A program made the position numbers and the translations under genes. Of a stretch of DNA of 64,000 bases, positions 21,886 through 31,079 are shown one piece after another. Location of the stretch: NCBI GenBank assembly GCA_012934845.2, contig WNNJ02001687.1, positions 21,625 through 85,624 on the forward strand, given 5' to 3'. This stretch comes from Pomphorhynchus laevis. Its lineage: Eukaryota; Acanthocephala; Palaeacanthocephala; Echinorhynchida; Pomphorhynchidae. Positions within the stretch are counted from its first letter, which is position 1. Each line of letters opens with the position of its first letter. The notes under the pieces were generated by a model. That model ran no database searches, was not told the DNA's origin, and saw only the letters and a program-made list of their open reading frames with translations.

Positions 21886-21894
21886 AAGGTATCG

Positions 21895-22445
21895 TGCTGT
21901 TTTGCGAATGAAATTTTAACCCTCTGTGTTTTATCCCCGATACGTATTAACGACATCAGGGGTAAACATTAAGTCATTTGTCTTTATCTTGTGACGGTAT
22001 TTTCGCACTTTGATTCGCATAGCATTGTCCTCTGCCACATACGTTGCCTCAGTGCTGTCCTTCGACATATATGATTACTGCTGTGGGTTTGCCAACGCGA
22101 AATCAACAGCTTCTGATTGATCTCCATGGAGGAGTAGGCCCGCTGGTTGCTACCTTCAGTCTCGGATAATAATCAGTGTTTCACGCTCTACGTGTAGTCA
22201 GCTGCACGAAAATGATTCAGCTGCACTGTAAACCGTATCTCGCACTCCGTTATGACGAATACCTGGATATTCACGAAACTGTCATGGGATCCCGTAAATT
22301 CTGTGAGCGTCTGCGTCTTTAAAGCATCGGCGGCATTTGTATGGCTGCTGTTATTCTCAACCACAACTTTACGAGGATACGAAATTCAGCTAGCAACAGG
22401 CATTTGCGTGGCCACATCCAACTGCAAGAATACTAGTCAAAAGGA
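21895..22445 (-). pseudogene. LINE family A, zinc finger and REL fragment (A2)
   Basis: Minus-strand words in order: 'YKCRRCFKDADAHRIYGIP', 'GIRHNGVRDTVYSAAES', 'GDQSEAVDFALANPQQ', 'SYMSKDSTEATYVAEDNAMR', 'KVRKYRHKI'. These match the REL block of A1 and A4 closely. Many stops; both ends cut. Confidence 0.75.
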
Positions 22446-23012
22446 ATAATTTAAATTAATTTTATTTATAATAAATTTATTATTTAAACGATTTCTTTAA
22501 AATCATTGAAATAATTGAATAGATGCATATTTTAAACTAGGTTTCTATAAAAATACTATTAAGCAGAAAATAGTAAAATATACAAATCAACACAATAATA
22601 GTAAAAATAAATTTAAAATCATTAGCGGAAATTTTTATGGATGAATAATAAATCATATACTTTGTATTAGAATAACTCCGCTGCAATGTTGAGTAGAGGA
22701 ATTAGGGGCCAAAATCTGATAGCATAGCAGTTCCTCCTTATGACCTCTAATCCTTATTCTGATACAACGTCTGTTGTTTATTAGTCGATTCATAAAAATG
22801 ACATTTATTTTAAATTTCAATTCTTTATTTTAACTTGATATAAGTTTATCTAGTTATAAAATATAAAGTTATATATAAAATTTTATACAATTATTTATAA
22901 TTATTTGTTATCTAATTATTACATTTGGATTTATTGATTTAGCATTATTATTATTTATTTATTTATTTTTTATAAATACGTAGACTCAGCTACCTGAATT
23001 TATTCATAAAAG
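22446..23012 (+). mobile_element. Permuted PLE fragment, RT end and 3' UTR
   Basis: Begins in the last ~70 codons of the RT frame (decayed), continues through the pseudoknot region (about 22685-22740) and the 'cgtctgttgtttattagtc' signature, to the terminal 'gtagactcagctacctga' block near 23000. Confidence 0.8.
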
Positions 23013-23439
23013 TCGAATAACATGTTGATAATTATTTATAATTTTCAGCGACATTTTCGTTAATGCAAAAACACTATATGTTTTTCAGCGACAAATTCGT
23101 AACAAAACGTCTGGACATTTCTGAAATTATTTAATGAAATGTTACAACAAATAAGAGCAGATGATTTAATTAATTCGTCGTTTATATTCTTATCATTAGC
23201 TGAACCTTCAATAATTTAAATGTCTATTGTTTAAATTAAATTGCTTTAACTTATAATTTTAGCTTCAATTAAGGACAATTATTCGTTAAAGGCTTAAGCT
23301 TCAAATAGTATAAATGCTAAAATAAAAACCTCACTTGCAATGATGAGTTGTTGACAATTGCAAAAGTTTAAAACTTTTGATAGACGCAAATGCACGTAGG
23401 CACTTCTATCGGGCTTCTTGATCAAAAATCAATTTTGAC
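23013..23439. other. Unassigned intronic spacer
   Basis: AT-rich with one internal echo ('tttttcagcgaca' twice near 23050-23090). No coding or element signature seen. Confidence 0.4.
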
Positions 23440-23702
23440 GATTTCTCCTGATGACCTCTAATTCTTATTCTGATACAACGTCTGTTATTTATTAGTCAAT
23501 TCATAAAAATGACGTTTATTTTAAATTTTATTTTTTATTTTTTATTTTTATTTTTATTTTTTAACTTGATTTAAATTATAGAAAATCTAAAAACAATTAT
23601 TAATTTTATTATTTAATTATTAAATTTTGATTTAGCATTATTATGTTTTGTTTATTTTATAATTATATAACAATACGTATACTCAGTTAGCTGATTTAAT
23701 TA
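23440..23702 (+). mobile_element. Permuted PLE 3' UTR fragment
   Basis: Starts with 'ctcctgatgacctctaattc' and runs through the T-rich tract to 'actcagttagctgatttaat', the same 3' end as the copy at 17918. Only the 3' UTR is present. Confidence 0.85.
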
Positions 23703-24042
23703 ATGCTATAAAGCTTTAGTTTTATACAATAGTTTTATACTAAAGTACGCATAAAACTTTAGTTTTGTACGTGCTTTAGTTTTATAACTAATTACGTGCC
23801 ATTGGAAAATACTTATTATTGAGTTTCAGTAAAATAACTTACTGTTCCTCATAATAATGAAATTGAGTAAAACCTTAGCAAACTTCAAACAAAATGTCGA
23901 ATACTAGAAAAGTATATTCAGCATCCTCTATGTAAGCATTTTTCACTAAAATTTGTAACTAAGTCGAAAGTTTGTTACTTCTTAATACTTCCGTTAATCC
24001 ACATGTAAAATAAACAGAAAATAGGATTTCATAAAATATATA
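23703..24042. other. Unassigned intronic spacer
   Basis: Contains short imperfect repeats of 'actttagttttata' near 23715-23800; otherwise featureless. Confidence 0.4.
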
Positions 24043-24056
24043 AAATGTCACGATTT

Positions 24057-24468
24057 AAATTGAATTTGAATAAGGATTGCGACGGTGTAATAGCATTTAA
24101 ATTAGAAGAAAGATGGCAAAAACCAACGCAAAATTTATTAAATTGAATATTTCGATGCCTAGCTGGCATCATCTTCAGCAATCTGAAATGAAGGCAAAAA
24201 AGTGTACACGTTAACATAAAAAGAAGAAAAAGTCAAAACAAGGAAAACCAGCGCTAATATCGTCAACCCTGCTATGTAATACCTTCCAACATTAGATGAT
24301 ATTCATCCTTCTCATTTAACTTCGGCTTGAGATTGCGGATGAACAGTGATTCAAGAATCTGTCGTTGGAAGGCTTGTTGTCGATAAGCAAAGACTTTAAC
24401 TTCATCAAAGCTTATTGTGTGCCCTGTCAAAAGAGAATGTTCAGCAACAGCAGAGTGAGCCGCCGTAT
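24057..24468 (-). repeat. P1 inverted arm
   Basis: Reverse complement of the P1 3' end. It includes the end of the GIY-YIG reading frame, the 3' UTR, the hammerhead-like motif (24140-24184) and 42 terminal bases absent from the right arm. Few differences from the right arm, so the duplication arose at or shortly before insertion. Confidence 0.9.
24140..24184 (-). ncRNA. Hammerhead-like motif in P1 left arm
   Basis: Minus-strand copy of the 25966-26010 motif: stem I arms at the ends, CTGAAGA, one extra T, stem GATGCC/GGCATC, GAAATATT. Confidence 0.55.
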
Positions 24469-24469
24469 C

Positions 24470-25879
24470 AATCTGCTGTTGCTTTTCGGTAGTCCGTACA
24501 ATGTCCCTCTACGACCCATTGTATCTATGGTTGGTGCATTTAATTATGGCGCAGGAAAATTTATTTCCAATCTATTACAGACAATAGTGACTAACATAGA
24601 TTCCAAAATTTCCAACAGCCATGATTTTGTTCAGAAAATTAAATCTCTTAACATTTCGGACACAAGCATATATTCTGTTTTCACGTTGGATGTTGAATCC
24701 TTGTTTACGAATGTGCCGGTAACTGAGGCTATTGATGTGGCTATTAATGCACTTGATGGGACATGGGGGAATGCTAATAATCGTTTGATAGTCAATAGGT
24801 TTTTTGAGTTTGCCACCATTACGAATTTTAAATTCAATGATCAGCTATATGAGCAAATATGGGGAGTGGCCATGGGTTCTCCACTTGGGCCTGCTTTAGC
24901 TGATATATTTATGGCAGATCTAGAAAGTAGAGGGATTAGCATTTACCCAGTAAAACCAGTGTGTTGGTATAGATACATTGATGATATTTTTGTGATCATG
25001 CCATGTGATTTTTCTAGTGCTAATGAGTTTATTAAGCATCTGAATGGCTTACATCCACGTATCCGGTTCAAGGTAACCTGGCCAATGGATAGCAGTATCA
25101 GTTTCTTAGATGTTAAGATTAGCCTGGATAATTTCACTACTTCTGTATTTCGGAAACCTACAGAAACCAACTTGTATATTCCTTGGAGTAGTAATCACTC
25201 TGCTAACACAAAATTGGGTGTATTTAGAAGCTTTTGTATTAGAGCTTATAATCTTTGTAGTACTCCTAATTTGGTTTATGACGAGTTGTCTTTTTTGTTT
25301 ATTGCTTTTCTAAGATTGGGATATCCACTAAAAGAGTTAAAGCGTATAGGCGAAATGATTGAGTCTCGTTTTTACCATCCCAGTGATAAATTGATTGGTC
25401 CCCAAAAATTAAAATTGCAATGTACAATTTCCTCGTTTGATTGGTTATCACGCTCGTTGACATTACAACTGAGGAAATTGATAAGAATATCACACCTTCC
25501 AATGGACTTAACCATTAACGAAGGGAAACAAATAACAATTGGCAATTTGATAAGTAGGTGTAAACGCGTTATTAAGAAAGGATTGATTTACAGAATTGAT
25601 TGTCGCGATTGTGTTGAATTTTATGTAGGTCAAACCGGTCGAATGTTAAAAACAAGAATAAAAGAACATCGCGCTGCTCTGCATACGGCGGCTCACCCTG
25701 CTGTTGCTGAACATTCTCTTTTGACCGGACACACAATTAACATTGATGAAGTTAATGTCCTTACTTATCGACAACAAGCCTTTCAACGACAGATTCTTGA
25801 ATCACTGTTCATCCGCGATCTCAAGCCGAAGTTAAATGAGAAGGATGGATATCATCTAATGTTGGGAGGTATTACATAG
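24470..25879 (+). CDS. P1 reverse transcriptase with C-terminal GIY-YIG endonuclease
   Basis: Open frame of about 470 codons within a longer frame that begins at 24365. The ATG at 24365 and the next ~35 codons lie in the inverted repeat and are antisense sequence, not the native N terminus. RT: 'NVPLRPIVSMVGAFNYGAGK', 'FTLDVESLFTNVPV' (motif A), 'VAMGSPLGPALADIFMADLE' (motif B), 'YRYIDDIFVIMP' (motif C, YIDD), 'ISFLDVKISL' (D/E). Endonuclease: 'GLIYRIDCRDCVEFYVGQTG' and 'LKTRIKEHRAAL', the GIY-YIG core with its Arg; a later Glu is in 'RQILESLFIRDLKPKLNEKD'. PLE RTs copy RNA at a nick made by this nuclease. The element lacks its N-terminal part. Confidence 0.92.
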   Translation, partial: NLLLLFGSPYNVPLRPIVSMVGAFNYGAGKFISNLLQTIVTNIDSKISNSHDFVQKIKSLNISDTSIYSVFTLDVESLFTNVPVTEAIDVAINALDGTWGNANNRLIVNRFFEFATITNFKFNDQLYEQIWGVAMGSPLGPALADIFMADLESRGISIYPVKPVCWYRYIDDIFVIMPCDFSSANEFIKHLNGLHPRIRFKVTWPMDSSISFLDVKISLDNFTTSVFRKPTETNLYIPWSSNHSANTKLGVFRSFCIRAYNLCSTPNLVYDELSFLFIAFLRLGYPLKELKRIGEMIESRFYHPSDKLIGPQKLKLQCTISSFDWLSRSLTLQLRKLIRISHLPMDLTINEGKQITIGNLISRCKRVIKKGLIYRIDCRDCVEFYVGQTGRMLKTRIKEHRAALHTAAHPAVAEHSLLTGHTINIDEVNVLTYRQQAFQRQILESLFIRDLKPKLNEKDGYHLMLGGIT

Positions 25880-25965
25880 CAAATTGACGAGATTATCGCT
25901 GGTTTTCCTTGTTTTGACTTTTTCTTCTTTTTATGTTAACGTGTACACTTTTTTGCCTTCATTTC

Positions 25966-26010
25966 AGATTGCTGAAGATGATGCCAACTAGGCATCGAAA
26001 TATTCAATTT
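25966..26010 (+). ncRNA. Hammerhead-like motif in P1 3' end
   Basis: Stem I AGATTG (25966-25971) pairs with CAATTT (26005-26010). Core CTGAAGA at 25972-25978, one extra T, stem II GATGCC/GGCATC around AACTA, then GAA, a two-pair ATAT stem III and T before stem I. This is the minimal type I layout known from PLE ends. The extra base between core and stem II departs from the strict consensus, so activity is uncertain. Confidence 0.6.
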
Positions 26011-26328
26011 AATAAATTTTGCGTTGGTTTTTGCCATCTTTCTTCTAATTTAAATGTCACGATTTCTTTACTGAAATAATCAGCCGTTGTAATTTTTTAT
26101 ATATTTACTGAATATCAATGTTTATGATGGTTTGTTTGGTCGTGATGCTTGCTTTGGTTAAAATGTGCATATTAAATATTCAAAACATTGATTAGTAGTC
26201 TAAGGTGTTTATGGCCATAAATCCTTTTAACTATAAACGCCTTTATCCAATTAAATCACGCATTATGCTCTTGTACAAGACAAGGTTAGTAGTTCTATTA
26301 TATGCTAAATTTAAAACTATTTGTTTAG

Positions 26329-26414
26329 ATTCTTTGGTGTAATGAAGTCTGATGTTAGCAATCACGACAAAAACGTTCTCAGTGTCATCAAAGAAAAGGG
26401 ACAATTTCTTAGGG
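26329..26414 (+). CDS. TRNT1: TRNT1-like CCA-adding enzyme, exon b
   Basis: 86 bp between 'atttgtttag' and 'gtattt'. Its first base completes AGA from exon a and its last G completes GGT with exon c. Translation across the join: 'YFRFFGVMKSDVSNHDKNVL' then 'SVIKEKGQFLRG'. It occupies the place of the segment between motif D ('RYFRFYGRI' in vertebrate TRNT1, from memory) and motif E, and keeps the N-H-D and long helix. Phase continuity and position make it convincing despite modest similarity. Intron to next exon: 14446 bp. Confidence 0.88.
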
Positions 26415-26487
26415 GTATTTAATATTTAATAAATGTTATGTACTAATAATGTAACCAATCCATCAACAAAAAAATCTTTTAAAGTTG

Positions 26488-26523
26488 TTTTCCTAAAAGT
26501 TAGTATCACAACTTTTAGGAAAA
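26488..26523. repeat. Intronic hairpin
   Basis: Perfect arms 'tttcctaaaagtt' and 'aacttttaggaaa' separated by eight bases. No role apparent. Confidence 0.7.
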
Positions 26524-26650
26524 TTAACTTTCAAGTGGTTATCACATCATAATATGATATCACCTAATATGACAAACCTCCAAGCACGTCATGAGCATTA
26601 AAAATTGTTTTATGGGAACTAAGGAAAATCAAACACGAAAAATAGTATTT

Positions 26651-26693
26651 AATATTTCAATGACAACTGGTATCATCATCAGGAAAAATTGTT
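26651..26693 (-). ncRNA. Degenerate hammerhead-like PLE end
   Basis: Minus strand: CTGATGA, extra T, GATACC...GTCATT (stem II with a bulge), GAAATATT. Same arrangement as the PLE ends at 7 kb and 26 kb; stem I is poor. Probably a solo, decayed PLE terminus. Confidence 0.4.
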
Positions 26694-26894
26694 ATAGCTT
26701 TGTAGAAGTATCCATATGCTGTGCCTCGCAACAAAATGGTTAAAAGTAAAAAATAAACAACAAACAAAGGATTTTATTAATAAAAACACAAAACCGTTAA
26801 ATAATGTTACATGCAAGATAGAAATGCACAGGGTAGAAAAAGGTAATAAACAACGATATAGGTTGAGCCTTGTGTGGAGCCTTGAGACACACCT

Positions 26895-28330
26895 GTAATA
26901 TGGTAGAACTAACGAACATCAAGGCCGTCTTCATAAAAGAAACGCTTGGTTTCTTTTCTTTTTTTTGTACATCAGTATCTCCAATCTGTTAACAGTTCTC
27001 ACAAGCAACCCGAGGGACCTAAGAGAAGAGATAACAAAGGAAATGAAAATGTGGTCAAATGCAAAGGAAAAGTCAAGGAAAGCAGCCACAACGAACTGAT
27101 GACTATGGTTCTGACATAACTGGTACACCTCACCAACTGCTGAATGGACCGAGCAACCTTTTGCAAACCTAATGCTCTGTCCTTCTAGCAGACAAACGCC
27201 TCATCGAATATCTTTTAAAAGGAAGACAGATGGATTTAACGAGCAATGCTCGACCTATCTCCACTCAGCTGGAATCTATATTTAGAGCTCTAGTATTCTT
27301 TCGAGAGGGCCTGTCTGAGGGAAACAGAGAGATTGGGAATGTTTAGCATTTTAGCTAGGATTTTGAGTTTCGTAGAGTTGGATTGAATAAACGATTTTTA
27401 TAGGTGGTCAAAAGTATTGCGGTAGCTTGCGAAGAGAGATATAATTAAATCGGGTCGCACTTGCATTTTTTTACTAGTGGGAAAAGTCGGATTGTTGCCT
27501 GGAAGAAGACTACTCTGATAGAATCAATGTGAAACCTTTTTCTCAGCAGCGTATCTTCCTCTTACCGCCAGCAAAGTCATGCGAGGTGGACAGTTATTGG
27601 CGCGACTGCTCAATACAGGTAGGCTTTCGCAGCCACCTCTCGTGTAGCAGTAGTATGTCGGAGAATGAATTTGTTTCTGTTTTATGAAAAATAGGGGATA
27701 ATAGTTTATTTATAAGATAAACGTTCCTAGATCTACGAAGTGCTGCATTAGTCCAACGATCAGTTCTGTCGTTGAAATCATCAAGTAACATGTCACCAAT
27801 ATACCATCCAGGAGGTCACGGTTCTTGTAAATCACTCCTGCCGAATATAAATATTGACTATATTGCCACGTTTACTGTTATCGTTAAACAAGACAGGGCT
27901 GGACAAGAATAATTTAAAAGAATGGATTATCTTAAATGACATTTAACTAAGGTTTAAATACCTTGAGAAAAATATGAGTGAAATGGGGTTATGCACTGAG
28001 TACAGTGGGAGGTTATGTGCTTAGAATAAACCGAGTGATGTCCTGGGGAAACCTGATAGATCTTGTTTCCTGAAAGACTATAACGTCTGCATATCGACCA
28101 GATTAAGGGCTAAGGGTAGAAGCGCCTTCCGAATTCCACTGTATGATGTTCAGTGAAAACGGATCGAAATTACTTCTCATGCAACGATTTCACTAAAAGA
28201 GACGGCAGTCCCGCTAGTTAGGTCCAGAGTGGGGAAGGTTACCCTTTCGGCTTCCTGTCCTAACAGCGGGACTACTGACTGATTCTTGGCTGGTTGGCGG
28301 AATATCATCATGTCCCTTATTATTAATCCT
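26895..28330 (-). pseudogene. E1 ORF2 remains: endonuclease and RT
   Basis: Region 27830-28330 gives only faint endonuclease-like words. Frame 27594-27791 ('DRWTNAALRRSRNVYLINKL') is a linker. Frame 26931-27128 has 'VVAAFLDFSFAFDHI', RT motif A with its Asp; a 'GVSQGST' motif B-like string follows near 26895. The rest of the RT is missing. Confidence 0.6.
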
Positions 28331-28399
28331 TCACTTCTTGCCCTCCTTGGTCATACGAAATGGGATATGTTATTCGATGAAGAAGCCCTGTTTGTCGAC

Positions 28400-29340
28400 A
28401 CTGGTGCTGTAGATGTTTAGATTACAGGGGGTGTTTCACCTCCTCTGTCAGCCTACCCAACAATGCTTCAATCGATTTTATATTATAAGAAATTCGTTTG
28501 TCAATAATCTTAAGTAGATCGTCCATCGATAGATAAGAACTTTTTGCGGCATTGTTTAACCTATCTGTAACCTGATTGGTGGACACTGACGTTTTTAATC
28601 GCATGTTAAGGTAGGTCTTGATAGAAGATCATCTGCGCGATCACGCTGTGTATGGTAACCCACATTTGGAGCAGCAAAGAGCAGCGCACAATTGACCTGG
28701 TGCTCAGATTCAATTAAAGAGCAGATCTCGCAAATTTTCTGTTGTTTACAGCTAGAACTCCAATGCCCCCACTGATGACACTACTTACAGTGAGGGTAGA
28801 TCAGGTTGTGGGATGAAATATAATTTTATTAAGTGTTGCACCGCATGAAGGGATTTCAGGAGGACTTAGATATAATCATTGCATTGTCTATAGATATTTG
28901 TGCAAAAGCAAAAGGTAGAGGGATGTCCCCCTCACCTTTAGTAAATCTGACGTTCGACAATTTGTACTGATTTTTCAGATCTTCTAAGTCAGCTCAATCC
29001 AGGAAGTTCAATATATTTGTTATCTTTACTGTAGCCTGGATGGGCTTGTACACGATCGAGGCAATAGTTTTCAAGTACTTTACAGCAAACTTTAAGTACT
29101 CCTGTGCTATGTCAGTGTTAATAAATCTGATCCCGTATGAGTCATCTGCATTTCCTGCTGAGTTTATAAGTATTCTGTTTGAGGGGAAACTGTTGATTAA
29201 ACCCCTAAAAAACTGATTCAGCATATGATTGTTCGAGATTGGTACCTTAGGAGTTACGATCACCAAGTTTACTGTCTTTGGTATCGATGCTAGCTCCGCT
29301 GATATCGAATTTTTATTAATAACTTTTTATCACTAACCTT
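28400..29340 (-). pseudogene. E1 ORF1-like protein
   Basis: Frame 28994-29266 ('FFRGLINSFPSNRILINSAG', 'VKITNILNFLD') followed in other frames by 'LKNQYKLSNVRFTKGEGD' and 'HAVQHLIKLYFIPQPDL', then the finger words 'CHQWGHWSSSCK' and 'KICEICSLIESEHQVNC' near 28690-28770. This resembles the RNA-binding ORF1 of Jockey-type LINEs (an RRM-like domain with zinc knuckles), which coats the element RNA. Several stops and shifts. Confidence 0.65.
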
Positions 29341-29369
29341 TAACCTTGCATTTTTGTCCATTTCCAATA

Positions 29370-29490
29370 AACTATTAGATCTTGATAAATAATTATTGGA
29401 GTTGGATCAAAGGGAGAAGGAAAAATATTTCCTTATCTCTTTGGTCCAGCTCCAATAATTATGTATCAATAATAGATCGTTGATGGCCCG
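29370..29490. repeat. Long imperfect hairpin
   Basis: Core arms of about 34 bases at 29391-29425 and 29430-29463 ('aattattggagttggatcaa' versus its near-complement), extended outward with mismatches to about 29370 and 29490. Could be a small fold-back element or an inverted duplication. Confidence 0.65.
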
Positions 29491-29599
29491 TTGTAAGTTT
29501 AGTTTGAGTCAACTAAACTAGGTGGCGACACCGGAAAAGAAACGTTAACAATTATAACTTAATAAAAGTTACATGTACTCAACAATATTGGAAAAATAC

Positions 29600-30020
29600 G
29601 TAAGTACTAATGATTTCAATTTTAGATCTTTTAAATGTAACAGAAAAAAATTGTATAGTTTGTGATGTTATAAATAATAATAATTGTATCGTAAGTAATA
29701 CGACAAACAAATGTTTTTCATTAAATATTAATAATAATTGTAACTGCAATACCGCAGGTGTAGTGTATCTAATACAATGCACATGTGGATTGCAATATAT
29801 AGGAAAAACATATCAAATGTTAAAAACTAGGTTTAGGCAACAAATATATAATATAAAGCATAAAAGTCAAACTATATTTCATAAACATATGAGATTAATA
29901 GGACATGATATTAAAAACTGTAAATTATTTATTTTAGAACATATTATCAAAGAAAACATATCAATATTAAATCAAAAACTATTAGAAAAAGAAGATTTTT
30001 GGATTAAAACGCTTATAGAA
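29600..30020 (+). mobile_element. Permuted PLE, N-terminal GIY-YIG fragment
   Basis: The best preserved 5' part of the permuted PLE. It is truncated exactly after 'EKEDFWIKTL', where the family elsewhere continues into its basic linker; here foreign sequence follows. Confidence 0.88.
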
Positions 30021-30119
30021 TACGCGCTGATGCTACACGCGCAACTAGAAATTGTGTGTACGTCGCAACTTGCGTTAAATGCGCTAAGCAGTATGTTGGT
30101 GAGACATCGACTCAATTAA
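29610..30119 (+). CDS. GIY-YIG endonuclease domain of permuted PLE, chimeric end
   Basis: 169-codon open frame. A cysteine- and asparagine-rich N terminus ('NCIVCDVINNNN', 'NCNCNTAG') precedes 'GVVYLIQCTCGLQYIGKTYQ' (GIY-YIG core) and 'LKTRFRQQIYNI' (catalytic-type Arg). A later Glu lies in 'LLEKEDFWIKTL'. It would nick DNA for target-primed reverse transcription. The last ~35 codons (from about 30020) are out-of-frame reading of a different GIY-YIG fragment. The RT that should follow is absent. Confidence 0.85.
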   Translation: MISILDLLNVTEKNCIVCDVINNNNCIVSNTTNKCFSLNINNNCNCNTAGVVYLIQCTCGLQYIGKTYQMLKTRFRQQIYNIKHKSQTIFHKHMRLIGHDIKNCKLFILEHIIKENISILNQKLLEKEDFWIKTLIEYALMLHAQLEIVCTSQLALNALSSMLVRHRLN

Positions 30120-30150
30120 ATATAAGAATAAATAATCACAGATGTATAAT
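30021..30150 (+). pseudogene. Second, unrelated GIY-YIG fragment
   Basis: In a different frame from the preceding domain: 'NCVYVATCVKCAKQYVGETS' and 'LNIRINNHRCIIK', a GIY-YIG core of another PLE type (V-x-V-A-T-C and Q-Y-V-G-E-T). Only about 43 codons. Two nuclease fragments from different lineages are thus joined head to tail. Confidence 0.7.
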
Positions 30151-30179
30151 AAAATAAATAGTTTGTGATATTTCAGTAT

Positions 30180-30720
30180 CGTTAAGTTGGATGGTTTCCG
30201 TCTCGAGCGACCTCTAACAGGCACGCTGCATTTCCCCGCTGTACTGCACAGCTTAAACGATGCAAGAGGAAATTGGCAGCTCTTCGATCATCTGTTGCCA
30301 CCACCAACATATTGACCAGTTTTGTCAAAAAATTCGAAGTTACCGGCCCGGCAGCACCAATTGCGTCGATCGGCAACGGCACAAATTTATATTGCGATTC
30401 GTCAATACATGTATATTTGGCCTTCTTTCGATCCTCTGCCAATCTAGCAACCTCTCCGGCCCCAGAGACCGCACTAGGAAAATGACTGGCAGCAAAAATG
30501 TTGGGACACGTGAAGTCCCATACTAGCAGACATCCCCTTTCCCATGGGACTAGTGAAGCACCGTCCGGTCTCTTTCCGTCGTTTCTGCAGAGCCCGATTG
30601 GTTCAAGGCGGGACGGGATACTGGCTGTGGCAAAGGCGCTACGAATAAGTGTGTTTACAGCACTGTGCCGATTGTGCCGGGAAATTACTCTGGGGCAGTC
30701 TAGCCCGTGAATAGCAGAGG
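30180..30720 (-). CDS. LINE family C, REL endonuclease, open frame fragment (C1)
   Basis: About 180 codons without a stop on the minus strand, from 30720 to the stop at 30180. 'RVISRHNRHSAVNTLIRSAF', 'LEPIGLCRNDGKRPDGASL' (the R-P-D of the nuclease), 'LLVWDFTCPN' (the D-x-T partner) and the C-terminal 'RAANFLLHRLSCAVQRGNAA'. This is the restriction-like nuclease of the C lineage, equivalent to 38.0-38.7 kb. The zinc finger and RT upstream are missing. An open nuclease frame suggests a younger insertion than C2. Confidence 0.82.
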
Positions 30721-30762
30721 GGTCTGATAGAACACTCTGGTATTATATTTTCTTTTAAATAT

Positions 30763-31045
30763 GTTCGATAATATGTTCTTTTAGAACATATTATCGAAGA
30801 AAACATATCAATTTTAAATCAAAAACTATTAGACAAAGAAGATTTTTGGATTAAAACGCTTAATTCCATGTACCCATTAGGATTGAATGACGTGGTACAA
30901 GGAATTGGCAGAAGTAGTATAATACATAATAAACAACTATATTATAAAAATCAGGTTAAACGCAAACCAAGAAATCGTGGTGATAAAAGGAATAAGAAAA
31001 ATAGAGTTAAAAATATTAAAAAAGATATGGATATAAATTAACAAT
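30763..31045 (+). mobile_element. Permuted PLE, end of GIY-YIG and linker, fold-back start
   Basis: Starts at 'gaacatattatcgaag' (end of the nuclease) and continues through 'KEDFWIKTLNSMYPLGLND' and the basic linker, until LINE A3 interrupts it at about 31046. The start is preceded by its own inverted copy: 'ttcgataatatgttct' (30764-30779), three T, and its exact complement. The family resumes at about 34950. Confidence 0.85.
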
Positions 31046-31079
31046 GAATGAACCCCTCGGCGAATGGGAGGGACAAAGC

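Larger units (their letters stand above)
24057..26051 (+). mobile_element. Canonical Penelope-like element P1 with fold-back 5' end
   Basis: Insert of 1995 bp flanked by a 14 bp direct repeat 'aaatgtcacgattt' (24043-24056 and 26052-26065). Its first ~412 bases (24057-24468) are an inverted copy of its own 3' end (25683-26051 plus 42 bases lost on the right). A 5'-truncated element in sense orientation then runs from the RT to its C-terminal GIY-YIG nuclease and 3' UTR. Inverted or partially duplicated ends are known for PLE insertions. The clean duplication and open frame suggest a relatively recent insertion. Confidence 0.9.
26895..29345 (-). mobile_element. Jockey/I-like LINE (copy E1), 3' truncated
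   Basis: Minus strand, from about 29345: an ORF1-type protein with CCHC fingers, traces of an endonuclease region, then the RT up to motif A/B near 26895, where it stops. ORF1 with zinc knuckles followed by an EN-RT frame is the Jockey/I-type layout. Heavily broken. Confidence 0.7.

Noticed and set aside
24365-24469. ATG at 24365 as the start of the P1 protein
   Set aside because: This part is the antisense of the element's own 3' end; the native N terminus is missing.
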